Source of the DNA: Methanoregulaceae archaeon
Lineage (GTDB): Archaea; Halobacteriota; Methanomicrobia; Methanomicrobiales; Methanospirillaceae
NCBI GenBank assembly: GCA_015660885.1
Contig: JACTUB010000009.1
Span: forward strand, 1-64,000
Length of the DNA stretch: 64,000 bases
Direction of reading: 5' to 3'
The notes under the pieces were generated by a model that was given only the letters and a program-made list of their open reading frames with translations, searched no databases and was not told the origin of the DNA. A program made the translations under genes and the position numbers. Shown here piece by piece: positions 55,091-63,792 of the stretch. Positions within the stretch are counted from its first letter, which is position 1, and every line of letters begins with the position of its first letter.

Positions 55091-56863
55091 TCAGAACCGT
55101 CTCGGGTCGGTCTCTACATCCACGATAACCGGTCGATGATAGGACATCGCAGTGAGGAGTGCAGGCCTGAGTTCTTCAGGATAACTGACATGGATCCCGA
55201 TCCCCCCGCACACTTCAGCATACCGGGCAAAGTTTGGGTTGAGCAGGTCGGTTGCATAGTTCGGGTAATTCTCCATCATCTGTTCAACCTGGATCATACC
55301 CAGCTGATGGTTATTCAGCACGACAACAACCATCGGAAGATCGTATTTTACAGCAGTCACAAAATCCGCCATTGCCATGGAAAAACCCCCGTCACCGGTG
55401 ATACAGAAAACGATTCTGTCGGGATAGGCAATTTTTGCAGCGATTGCCCCTGGGAAACCACATCCCATGGTCGCAAGGTAACCCGACATCGAAAACCGCT
55501 GCTGTTTTATACGGAAGTTCCTGCCAAACCACCACTGGTTCTCTCCTACATCAAGCGATATCACCGCATTGGCAGGGATCACATCTGAGAGTACCTTCAT
55601 GATAAATGGAGGGCGGAGCGGCGCTGCGCTGCTGTCCGCTTCCTTGTCGCGTAGCATATCCCATTCTTTTTTTATGTCAGCGAGGCGTTCTCTGATTGAC
55701 CCATCTTCCCTTTCGTGGAGCAGAGGAAGGAGACCTGGAAGCACCAGCCTGCAGTTTCCCCAGAGTCCGACTGACTGTCGGTTTTTCCCGAGTTTGATCG
55801 GGTCTATATCAACCTGGACAAGAGGTTTTTCCTCCGGGATATTGGTAAATTTTGAGAAACCTACCCCAAAAGTGATAATAAGATCGGCTTCGTTTACAAG
55901 GGTGCGTGCCTGGGGGGACCCGACATTTCCTAAAATACTGACTACATACGGGTTGTCTTCCGCGAGGATCCCTTTTGCCCGGAAAGTGGTAAGGATCGGT
56001 GCCTTGATCTTCTCTGCGATAGCAAGAACGGCATGGCCGTCAGGGAACGCTCCCCAGCCGGCAAGGATAACCGGGTTATTAGCATTGTTTATCGCAGCGG
56101 CAGCAGTGTTCATAAGATCATCGGATGGAAGGATATCGGGACTGCTGATGCAGGACTCGCGGGTACAGTACCGCGAATCCAGCAGTTGTTTCTGGATATC
56201 ATTGGGGACTGATATCTGGGCGACACCCCGATGGATGATCGCATACTTGAGGGCACGGGTCAGCAGCAGTACTGCCTTGTTCTTCTCATAAACGGTATTA
56301 TTATAGACGGTAATCGGGCGAAAGAATGAGTCCTGGTCTATCTCCTGAATGCCCCCGGGACCGGTGTACTGGGTCTCCACCTGCCCGTTCAGGGAGAGGA
56401 CCTGTGCATGATCTTCCTTTGCATCATAGAGCCCGGTGGCAAGGTTGGTTGCACCCGGGCCAGCGATCGTTAAGCACGCGGCAATCTTTCCGGTTAATTT
56501 ATTATATGCCGATGCAGCCATTGCCGCATTTTCCTCATGCCGGACTACAATATACCGGATATTGGGATTTTTCCGGATCGCATCAACAATACCGAGCGAT
56601 GATGTACCGGGAAGACCGAATACCAGGTTTACCCCCCATGCGACCAGTTCAGCCACCATCACGTCAGAAACGGTCGTTGCCGAACCTGCATGGATGTCTT
56701 CAGCAGGCAGCTTGCGAAACGCCTCTTTTCCTGCACCGCAGACCGGGCATGTCCAGGTAACAGGTAGGTTATCAAAAGGAGTACCAGAGGGTGTTCCCGC
56801 TTTCGGATCTCCTGATGTTTCATCGTAGATATACCCGCATACGTTGCATTTCCATAGAGCCAT
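55091..56863 (-). CDS. Rubredoxin fused to thiamine-diphosphate enzyme (pyruvate oxidase/acetolactate synthase-like)
   Basis: 590 residues from the ATG at 56863. Residues 3-48 are a canonical rubredoxin (WKCNVCGYIYDE, WTCPVCGAGKE). The rest is a full three-domain ThDP enzyme: the Pyr domain with catalytic Glu in VRHEENAAMAASAY and AGPGATNLATGL, a central domain, and the PP domain with the magnesium motif GDGGFSMAMADF..VVVVLNN. It probably decarboxylates a 2-oxo acid such as pyruvate, with the fused rubredoxin as a single-electron acceptor in place of FAD or quinone. Which product is made (acetyl phosphate, acetate, acetolactate) is not determined. It sits head-to-head with the proline dehydrogenase gene (185 bases). 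Confidence 0.88.
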   Translation of the reverse strand: MALWKCNVCGYIYDETSGDPKAGTPSGTPFDNLPVTWTCPVCGAGKEAFRKLPAEDIHAGSATTVSDVMVAELVAWGVNLVFGLPGTSSLGIVDAIRKNPNIRYIVVRHEENAAMAASAYNKLTGKIAACLTIAGPGATNLATGLYDAKEDHAQVLSLNGQVETQYTGPGGIQEIDQDSFFRPITVYNNTVYEKNKAVLLLTRALKYAIIHRGVAQISVPNDIQKQLLDSRYCTRESCISSPDILPSDDLMNTAAAAINNANNPVILAGWGAFPDGHAVLAIAEKIKAPILTTFRAKGILAEDNPYVVSILGNVGSPQARTLVNEADLIITFGVGFSKFTNIPEEKPLVQVDIDPIKLGKNRQSVGLWGNCRLVLPGLLPLLHEREDGSIRERLADIKKEWDMLRDKEADSSAAPLRPPFIMKVLSDVIPANAVISLDVGENQWWFGRNFRIKQQRFSMSGYLATMGCGFPGAIAAKIAYPDRIVFCITGDGGFSMAMADFVTAVKYDLPMVVVVLNNHQLGMIQVEQMMENYPNYATDLLNPNFARYAEVCGGIGIHVSYPEELRPALLTAMSYHRPVIVDVETDPRRF

Positions 56864-57048
56864 ATGCTTCCCTTCCCAAATGACCAAATATAATTACTTT
56901 CACCTAGATGAAAGATATCTTCCGGTTAAAGTCATACTGAGCTGGACGATTATTCATCCATACCCCCATTATTTCTGTTCAAATATCAAAAAAGCAGCCG
57001 GAGATGAGATTTGATATCATAGGAAATAACAGGTTGATGGGGATTAAT

Positions 57049-57849
57049 ATGGAAGATCGCTGGTCGCTGCCGGATCTGACAGGCGCCATGCAATGGTGCG
57101 GGGGAAGAACCAGGCAACACATCCGTTGTACACTTGCCGTGATTGCAGAATTTGCACGGAATCCCGAAGAGGCACAACAAGCTCTGATGCTGCATCTCGC
57201 GGGGATCCGTTTGGCCGGAGAACAGTCGACCGGTATCTCCTTTTCCATAAAACCGTCCGCGATCGGGATGCTCTTTGATCATGGGGAATATGTCAGGAAT
57301 ATATCGCTCCTCTTTCATGAAGCACGGGATTGGGGGGTGCCGTTCGAGATTGATATGGAAGGCCGTCCTCTTGTAGAAGATACCCTACGGTCAGCTCTTG
57401 AACTCGCTAGTGAGGGAGGACCGGTAACCCTTGCCCTGCAGGCATACCTTGATCGCACATCCCGGGACCTGACTGTATGTATGAACGCAGGAATCACCGT
57501 ACGTCTTGTCAAGGGTGCATACCTTGGGGATACCGATGACTTTACCACCATCCAGAAGCAGTTCAGGACGCATGCAGAGAACCTCATCTCAACGGGCAAT
57601 TCATTTTCTGCCGCAACCCATGATCCCGTACTGATCGAGTGGCTCAGGGAAGAGATGCATGATCATAAAAATCTCATTGAATTCGCCTTTTTGAAAGGAC
57701 TTGCAGAACGCACGAAAATGGAAATGGCAGAAGACGGGTGGAAGGTTGCAGAATATGTCCCGTACGGACCAGGAGGGCAGGCATACATCCAACGACGGGA
57801 ACAATACCTTACAGTCCTTGAACGGCTTGGCAGGTCGCCTGTCCCGTGA
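57049..57849 (+). CDS. Proline dehydrogenase
   Basis: 266 residues from the ATG at 57049, which has GGGGA 5 bases upstream; ATGs at 57004 and 57037 are alternatives. It has the FAD barrel of monofunctional ProDH: VPFEIDMEGRPL, VTLALQAYLDRT, VRLVKGAYLG, AATHDPVLIEW, EFAFLKGL and YVPYGPGGQAYIQRREQY, with the paired arginines that grip the proline carboxylate. It oxidises proline to pyrroline-5-carboxylate. It converges on the gene for the next enzyme (131 bases). The usual acceptor is a quinone, which Methanomicrobiales are not known to make, so the acceptor is open. Confidence 0.93.
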   Translation: MEDRWSLPDLTGAMQWCGGRTRQHIRCTLAVIAEFARNPEEAQQALMLHLAGIRLAGEQSTGISFSIKPSAIGMLFDHGEYVRNISLLFHEARDWGVPFEIDMEGRPLVEDTLRSALELASEGGPVTLALQAYLDRTSRDLTVCMNAGITVRLVKGAYLGDTDDFTTIQKQFRTHAENLISTGNSFSAATHDPVLIEWLREEMHDHKNLIEFAFLKGLAERTKMEMAEDGWKVAEYVPYGPGGQAYIQRREQYLTVLERLGRSPVP

Positions 57850-57980
57850 AATCATATCAGTTTTTTACAGATCCTGGTCACCATCCACACTCTTTCCGAT
57901 CTGAGCAGAAATACGGCATGGTAATACAGTGAGTGTCGCAACAAGGCGGATTAAAAAGAGATGGTTCGCTGGTAAAAATC

Positions 57981-59561
57981 TTATCGTATATGCGTTTGCG
58001 CCTGTTCCCGCATATACGAAAGAAGGTAATAGGGACCCCCGATACCTTTACCCGTGGAACCGCTCGCCTTCCAACCGCAAAAGGACTGAGTCCCCGGCCA
58101 TGCACCAGTAGTCGCCCCTCCACGCCTATTTGCATAGGTAACACCTGACTGGATGGTGTCAAAAAAATATGCAATCTCTTCGTCGCTATCAGAGAAGATG
58201 CCGGCAGTCAACCCGTATTCCGTAGCATTAGCTTCCTCAAGCGCCTCGGCAAGGGTTTGGAACGTATCGATAATGAGGAGTGGTACGAACAGCTCCTGCC
58301 GTACCAGCGGGTGTCCTCTCGTCAGGCCACTGGCAAGGGTGGGCTCCACATAATGCCCGTACGAGAATATACCACCTCTGAGCACATTTCCTCCGGTGAT
58401 GATCCGCCCCCCATCCTTTTTTACCATCTCAACAGATTCTCTGAATGTCTGGACTGCTCCTGTATTGATCAAAGGACTGATGAACGTCTCTTTCTCCCGG
58501 GGATCACCCGTAACAAGGCTCTCCACCTGTCTGCGGAGTTGGGTAATGAACCTATCTGCAACCGACTCGTGGACATAGACGCGGGATGCAGCACTGCACT
58601 TTTGTCCACTGAATCCAAATGCAGCCTTGAAAACTCCTTCAACTGCTTTATCAAGATCAGCATGCTGGGTCACAATGACCGGGTTCTTGCTCCCCATTTC
58701 GAAAATCACCGGTTTAATAGAGTGTTGTCTGGCAGCAAACGTGCGATGGAGCCGCATACCGGAGGTTCTGGAGCCGGTGAATGCGATACCGGCAATATCC
58801 GGGTGAGCGGTGATAATATCGCCAAACTGAGTACCAGGCCCGGTGATATACTGGATTGCATCCGGTGGCACTCCTGCAGCAATAAATGCATAAAATAGTT
58901 TCAGGACTGAAAAGGGCGCAATACTGGTCGGTTTGAGGACGATTGTATTTCCCGTGATCAGCGCTGCTCCCGACATACCGGTGGCAAGGGAAAGTGGGAA
59001 ATTAAACGGGGAAATGACCGCCCAGACCCCGTACGGCCGCATGACACTCCGGCTCTCTGCCAGCATATTTTCGGGACGGGTGGAAATGACAAAACCCTTC
59101 AGCTTTTTGTAGATCTCCACATGGTAACGGAGCATGTCGATGGCTTCCCCAACTTCAGCGACTGCCTCGTAACGGGTCTTACCGGACTCATAGGTAATAA
59201 GCGCTGAAAGGAGAAATTTTTGTGAATCAAGGATGTCTGCGGTTTTCTGAATGATCCTGGCGCGTTCGTTCCAATCCCGGTCCTGCCATGCAGGAAATCC
59301 ATCGTTTGCAGTTGTAATAGCTGATCTAATCTGGAGAGATGTTGCAGTCTGGAATTTTCCGACAACAATCCGTCGATCAATCGGAGAGTGGACCTCGAAT
59401 TCCGGTGCAGAAAATATCTCGCTGCTGCCGATGATAATCGGGTGGGAACGGCCAAGCTCGGGCTGGATCCGGTCCAGTGCTTTTTCGTATCTGGCATGGA
59501 AAGTATCATCTGCAAGAAGATCAACATAGGTCAGTTTTTTTCCTTTTTTCATCAAAAACAT
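57981..59561 (-). CDS. pruA: Delta-1-pyrroline-5-carboxylate dehydrogenase
   Basis: 526 residues, normal for the P5CDH branch of the aldehyde dehydrogenases. VISPFNFPL (oxyanion Asn), LKPTSIAP, AFTGSRTSGM, FEMGSKNPVIV (general-base Glu), FGFSGQKCSAASRV (nucleophile Cys) and the C-terminal GPYYLLSYMREQ are present. It turns glutamate semialdehyde into glutamate with NAD(P). ATG at 59552 is an alternative start. With the proline dehydrogenase it completes proline-to-glutamate oxidation; in bacteria the two are often one PutA protein. Confidence 0.94.
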   Translation of the reverse strand: MFLMKKGKKLTYVDLLADDTFHARYEKALDRIQPELGRSHPIIIGSSEIFSAPEFEVHSPIDRRIVVGKFQTATSLQIRSAITTANDGFPAWQDRDWNERARIIQKTADILDSQKFLLSALITYESGKTRYEAVAEVGEAIDMLRYHVEIYKKLKGFVISTRPENMLAESRSVMRPYGVWAVISPFNFPLSLATGMSGAALITGNTIVLKPTSIAPFSVLKLFYAFIAAGVPPDAIQYITGPGTQFGDIITAHPDIAGIAFTGSRTSGMRLHRTFAARQHSIKPVIFEMGSKNPVIVTQHADLDKAVEGVFKAAFGFSGQKCSAASRVYVHESVADRFITQLRRQVESLVTGDPREKETFISPLINTGAVQTFRESVEMVKKDGGRIITGGNVLRGGIFSYGHYVEPTLASGLTRGHPLVRQELFVPLLIIDTFQTLAEALEEANATEYGLTAGIFSDSDEEIAYFFDTIQSGVTYANRRGGATTGAWPGTQSFCGWKASGSTGKGIGGPYYLLSYMREQAQTHIR

Positions 59562-59938
59562 CCTGTATATCCTGATCTGTTAAATAGCAGCTGCCTCACA
59601 GGAACGGTCGAGGATGGAGATGCCGGTAAAAAATACAGGTACCGGTTTCCCTCCATATCCCGAGGAATTGAGACCCTTTTTACACAACCGATCACGAGTA
59701 AAAGGTCTTATTATGGGAATATTCCCTCGTCCACAGGTTTAAGTTAGGATCGGATGTGGCAATCATCATAGGAGGATAAGTAACAGCAGGCTCCGGAACG
59801 CTTATGTGTATGCCGAACCGTATCGGGCTGTGGCGTGAAGAAGTAGTCCGCACAGAAGAACGCAGACAGAATGCACTTGCAACAAATAAGACATTCCCAG
59901 ACACACCTTGCTTTTATCAGACATATATCGTTATTTTA
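59562..59938. other. Intergenic region upstream of the P5C dehydrogenase gene
   Basis: Overlapping short frames occur on both strands, none with a ribosome site or recognised content. It should contain the P5C dehydrogenase promoter. Confidence 0.4.
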
Positions 59939-60622
59939 TCAATAGTCCATACTAACCAGTTCTTTCATAACTTCCCGATCATCCAGGTCATACCAGTGTT
60001 CATATGCATCGGCAACAGCAAACCGCTGGCTGCTCCTAATGTTCAGGCAGATCAGCTGATCCACTTCTGCGGCAACAAGTTCAGCTGAAGAGGCAGATGC
60101 GGTAGGTACCGAGATGATAATGCGTGCTGGATGAGAGGTACGGATGCTCATTATCGCAGCCAGCATGGTGAACCCGGATGCAAGCCCGTCATCAACCAGA
60201 ATGGGTGTTTTTCCTGCAAGATCGGGAAACGGTCTTCCGCCGGTAAATTGGGCAATCCGATCATGCACATTTTTCCTGGTCAAAGCGACAGCAGCATCGA
60301 CCTCATCCTGAGATAGTCCGAGTGATGCACGTAACCGTTCGTTGATCAATACCTGCCCGTCCCAGGTTATTGCACCAAAACCTGCTTCAGTGTTGCCGGG
60401 GATCTGTATTTTTCTCACAATTGCAAGCTCAAACGGTGCTCCAAGCACCAGTGCAATTTCCTTTCCAACAGGAACACCCCCAGCCGGAATGGCAACGACT
60501 ACCAGGTCAGGATATTTCAAACGCGGTCTGATAAATGCGCCCAGTTGCTTTCCCGCGTCTTGCCGATTGGAGAAGACAAATCTTCGTTCGCGGAACCGGG
60601 GATTATCGAGAATTTTTCCCAT
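59939..60622 (-). CDS. Phosphoribosyltransferase-fold protein
   Basis: 227 residues. VVVAIPAGGVPVGKEIALVLG, ELAIVRKIQIPGNTEAGFGA (flexible loop) and the PRPP-binding motif TPILVDDGLASGFTM define a type I phosphoribosyltransferase of the stand-alone kind common in archaea. The acceptor base is not identifiable, and some members bind PRPP only as regulators. No nucleotide gene is adjacent. Confidence 0.82.
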   Translation of the reverse strand: MGKILDNPRFRERRFVFSNRQDAGKQLGAFIRPRLKYPDLVVVAIPAGGVPVGKEIALVLGAPFELAIVRKIQIPGNTEAGFGAITWDGQVLINERLRASLGLSQDEVDAAVALTRKNVHDRIAQFTGGRPFPDLAGKTPILVDDGLASGFTMLAAIMSIRTSHPARIIISVPTASASSAELVAAEVDQLICLNIRSSQRFAVADAYEHWYDLDDREVMKELVSMDY

Positions 60623-60726
60623 ACACGGATGCTCGGGCTTTCATGTTATATAACCATTCTTATGGCTGATCAGGAGCAGCGAGATATTCATGGATGGAGG
60701 TCAGGCGGTACAATAAAATTTTGCAT

Positions 60727-60918
60727 ATTTAAGGAACGAATCGACCAACATTGAGCCATATATTGAGGGGACGTCTGGAGTTGAAGCCAACCTTAACGTG
60801 GCGTAGGAAATCCTTATTGCTCATCCAGGTCTGGCAAAAGGAACTGTCACAGTAACAAGACAGGCAACTAAACAAAAGTTAAAATATTTTTTCTTGGATG
60901 CCCGGCATTCCTTTCATT
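60727..60918 (+). pseudogene. Possible coding remnant with an internal TAG
   Basis: One plus frame reads FAYLRNESTNIEPYIEG, TSGVEANLNVA, stop, EILIAHPGLAKGTVTV, then TRQATKQK: protein-like on both sides of the TAG at 60808-60810, with a helix-like NLNVA-x-EILIAHP stretch in which the stop may replace Gln. No start or ribosome site is present. I do not recognise the family. Confidence 0.3.
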
Positions 60919-60942
60919 TCTGATAAATTACTCATGAGCTGT

Positions 60943-61569
60943 TCAGATCGGTGTTGCATCTATCTCCTTGGGAAGCAGCTGCCTGAGAAGGATATCCGGT
61001 ACCTGCTGCGAAGTATGAACTGCCATATCGAAGTATGCCCGGTTGTCCCGCTCACCTTTGTATTTCAGGTTTATCTGGAAGTGGGTATCGAGAAGAGTAA
61101 TTACGCGCAGCGTCGTGATCACTGCACGCCGTTCCGAAATGACTCTGTCCTCGCCCACCACCATATTCTGCTTATCGCCATCGATATCGGTTATAATCAA
61201 ACCTTGGTTCGAGAGCACGATGATATGCGTGTTCCCGATGGTAATTGTCTGGCCTTCGGGGAACGAAACACCATAATTGGTTGTAAAGGGCATAGAAAGC
61301 CCCGGCGCCACATTTGATACCGTCACATTCAGCGTCAGGAGGGCTGCAGCAATGAGAATAATCACAAGCAGTAGGATACCGAGAATGATTTTTACGCCAC
61401 TCCCCCTGCCCTTTGACTTTTGTTGTGCGTGTTCCTGTTCCAGTCCCTCTTTTCGTGCCTGTTCTTTTGCCTTTTCAAGCTCCCGTTGCTTCTGCTTTTC
61501 TTCTTCCTGACCCTTTTTCCGGGCTTCTTCCACGGCTCGTTCATCATCTCGTGAAGTAAGATCTGCCAT
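60943..61569 (-). CDS. Single-span membrane protein with charged coiled-coil N-terminus
   Basis: 208 residues from the ATG at 61569. Residues 8-55 are almost entirely Glu, Lys, Gln, Arg and Ala (DERAVEEARKKGQEEE) and should form a cytoplasmic coiled coil. One span follows at about 61-83. The outer part (85-208) is a beta-rich domain (GVSFPEGQTITIGNTHIIVLS). The plan recalls membrane proteins that tether or organise surface structures, but I know no named family. Confidence 0.6.
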   Translation of the reverse strand: MADLTSRDDERAVEEARKKGQEEEKQKQRELEKAKEQARKEGLEQEHAQQKSKGRGSGVKIILGILLLVIILIAAALLTLNVTVSNVAPGLSMPFTTNYGVSFPEGQTITIGNTHIIVLSNQGLIITDIDGDKQNMVVGEDRVISERRAVITTLRVITLLDTHFQINLKYKGERDNRAYFDMAVHTSQQVPDILLRQLLPKEIDATPI

Positions 61570-61889
61570 ACAAATCACCAAATTTTCCTAGAGATTTTTT
61601 CCTCATTCATGTTGAATACATCACTCTATATCCCCGACATGACATTTTTGGTGATGTCATGGAGAGATCATCTTAAGAGTATTACTCATATCCGAGCAAT
61701 CGGGTATATAGCAGGACATCTATAAAAATCTTATCGGGTATTACAGGATTTATAACGACAAAGAATCCCTGCTCTGCATCATGAAGCAGGTGAGTAAAAA
61801 CTTGTAAAAAAAATTTTGAAAAATTATGGCAGGGATATTAAAAAGGTAATCGATCTCCCCGTGACGTAAAACGAGAAACGGGGGAAGGA
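61570..61889. other. Intergenic region with a possible leftward terminator hairpin
   Basis: CCCCGT (61857-61862) can pair with ACGGGG (61878-61883) just past the stop of the BofA-family gene. A T-rich tract follows about 20 bases further on in the leftward direction. No gene is seen. Confidence 0.35.
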
Positions 61890-62159
61890 TCAGAGCGTAA
61901 TCCCCAGCAGGCTGAGTATAATCAGAAGGATTGCTCCCGGTAAACCGGCGAGGGCACAGATGATGACAGTTATCCAGTCAAATCCGATATCGGGTTTTCC
62001 GGCATATTGCATAAGGTGAAAGAAATTCACGATGAACAACGTGATAAGACCGATAATGGCGTTTATTACCAGGTGTCCAATGTTTTTGATGACATAGAAT
62101 GCAATAGCTAAGAAGATAATAATGACCAGAATAAGAATTGCTATGCCAAGAAGTGCCAT
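61890..62159 (-). CDS. BofA-family (pro-sigmaK processing inhibitor-like) small membrane protein
   Basis: 89 residues with three hydrophobic spans (about 2-22, 25-46, 63-86). The pattern NIGHLVINAIIGLITLFIVNF and the small-residue segment CALAGLPGAILLIILSLLGI match the BofA family. In Bacillus BofA inhibits an intramembrane protease; archaea lack sigmaK, so the role here is unknown. A TATA box at 62181-62190 predicts a start of transcription at or near the ATG, so the mRNA is probably leaderless. Confidence 0.78.
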   Translation of the reverse strand: MALLGIAILILVIIIFLAIAFYVIKNIGHLVINAIIGLITLFIVNFFHLMQYAGKPDIGFDWITVIICALAGLPGAILLIILSLLGITL

Positions 62160-62180
62160 AGATACTCAATGTCCTTAATA

Positions 62181-62190
62181 ATTATATAAA
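62181..62190 (-). promoter_or_regulatory. TATA box of the BofA-family gene
   Basis: Read leftward, TTTATATAAT lies about 22-31 bases before the ATG at 62159. Confidence 0.55.
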
Positions 62191-62444
62191 GCCGCAGTTT
62201 TCCTTGGGGGAGAGAGATTTCGTTCAGGCAAAAGACACTGTTTTCCCCGGTTTATTCTTGGAGGAGTTGTTGCCGTCCCGGTGCGATGCAGAATTGTGAG
62301 AATCACAAAAACCTGCAGGATCGGGGGGAAATAATCTCTCATACACTACCCACACCTGTAGATGCGATTTGATCCTTAAAAAAATCCCCGATGCGAAGTC
62401 AACCTGCATAGAGTTTAATATCATTTGGGCATTAATTCACATTT

Positions 62445-63455
62445 ATGGAAACTTCCCTGATTACCGACGATGTGAAACTGGGGCTCCTCATCATTGCAAT
62501 TTTTATCGTAGCGATTATTGCGTTCTGGCCTCTCATGACCGTGTTCATATGGGCGGTCGCAATTGCAGTCGCACTTTTGCCGATCCATCAACGTCTCTCC
62601 CGTATCGTAAAGCCTTCGGCGTCGGCCACGTTTATCACCGTCTGGGTCCTTCTTCTCATTCTTCTGGTAATGTCGCTGGCAGCAAGTGTACTGATCAATA
62701 ACGAGAAGCATATCGGGGATATGGCGCTGTCAATGATAACCGGTTTAAAAAATACCGGGTTATCTAGTTTCCTGCCATCATTTACCGAGGCCCAACTTTC
62801 GAATTTTGACCAGACCCTTAAAGACCTTATTATAAAAACGGTCCTGTCCCTGACAGGCAATATCATGCAGACACTTCTCTCGATCATCATTTTCTTCCTC
62901 TCGTTGTCGATGCTGCTCTATTATGGTGAATATATCTGGGATACGATAACAACCGCCCTGTCCCCAAGACTGTTGGACGCTGTAAACAAGTTGTCCGAAA
63001 TTTCCGAAAACACCATTTATGCCCTTATTATCGTCCAGATTTCAGCCGCTATAATCTCGTTTATCCTTGCAATCCCGTTCTTCTACTTTTTGGGCTATGG
63101 GAACGTACTCCTGTTTTCAACCATGGTCGGATTTGCCATGCTGATCCCCCTCATCGGTGCCCAGATTATGATTCTTATCCTGGCGCTCTATTTCCTGAGC
63201 CTTGGCGATATGAGGGGAGTCATCGCAATGCTGTTCGTGGGGTATCCTCTGCTGAGCGGGTGGATTGATTTCTATTACCGCCCGATGATGATGGGAAAAA
63301 GGGTTGCTGTACATCCAGTCATTATGATGATAGGGATTTTTGCCGGTGTGCCGTTCATGGGTATCGTCGGTTTCATTATCGGCCCGGTGCTCATTGCGCT
63401 CGTGGTGATAGGTGCAAAATTACTCGCAAAGGAGTATTGCGACCCTGATTTATAA
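62445..63455 (+). CDS. AI-2E family transporter
   Basis: 336 residues with seven to eight membrane spans. Typical features are the N-terminal pair of spans (LGLLIIAIFIVAIIAFWPL), an extended amphipathic region (residues ~85-140, LKNTGLSSFLPSF), and the C-terminal span cluster with SAAIISFILAIPFFYFLGY, LIPLIGAQIMILILALYF and the PVIMMIGIFAGVPFMGIVG motif. Relatives export autoinducer-2 or act as sodium/proton antiporters. With no AI-2 synthase seen, the substrate is open. TTTAATATC at 62411-62419 may be its TATA box. Confidence 0.88.
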   Translation: METSLITDDVKLGLLIIAIFIVAIIAFWPLMTVFIWAVAIAVALLPIHQRLSRIVKPSASATFITVWVLLLILLVMSLAASVLINNEKHIGDMALSMITGLKNTGLSSFLPSFTEAQLSNFDQTLKDLIIKTVLSLTGNIMQTLLSIIIFFLSLSMLLYYGEYIWDTITTALSPRLLDAVNKLSEISENTIYALIIVQISAAIISFILAIPFFYFLGYGNVLLFSTMVGFAMLIPLIGAQIMILILALYFLSLGDMRGVIAMLFVGYPLLSGWIDFYYRPMMMGKRVAVHPVIMMIGIFAGVPFMGIVGFIIGPVLIALVVIGAKLLAKEYCDPDL

Positions 63456-63650
63456 CCTCCAGTCCTGATTTTTTAAGATAGGGATGACAATGGTTTCGCC
63501 TCCGGAACAACAGGAAACCGGTTTTACCATTGCGCAGACAGGTTCGCAGGATTGTATATCAAGCGGGGTTGACATTTTCACAGTCTGAATGAGCATTGAA
63601 CCCGGAAGCTCGTGGCAATGTAACGGGAAATCATCAGATTTAAAAAACAA
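63450..63650 (-). CDS. Possible small cysteine-rich protein
   Basis: 66 codons from a TTG at 63650, or 48 from the ATG at 63596. Cysteines cluster in SCEPVCAM and SCCSGGE, a possible metal site, followed by TIVIPILKN. It overlaps the AI-2E-family gene by 6 bases at the stop. Read leftward, the A/T-rich ACTATATAAAAA (63674-63663) could drive it. No family is recognised, and chance cannot be excluded. Confidence 0.35.
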   Translation of the reverse strand: MFFKSDDFPLHCHELPGSMLIQTVKMSTPLDIQSCEPVCAMVKPVSCCSGGETIVIPILKNQDWRL

Positions 63651-63662
63651 ACATCGATAAGA

Positions 63663-63674
63663 TTTTTATATAGT
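63663..63674 (+). promoter_or_regulatory. TATA box before the DUF883-like gene, possibly bidirectional
   Basis: TTTTTATATAGT, identical to the redox-operon box at 27237. It would start a rightward transcript near 63698, giving a leader of about 95 bases. The complement also reads as a TATA box toward the small cysteine-rich frame. Confidence 0.5.
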
Positions 63675-63792
63675 ATCCCGACAAATAACTCGCTTACTCT
63701 GATATGGAAATTCTGGTATTTTCAAAGATGCACTCTCTGAAACCATCATGAAAATCATCATATCAGGAGCCACATGGGAGGGATTGAACATT

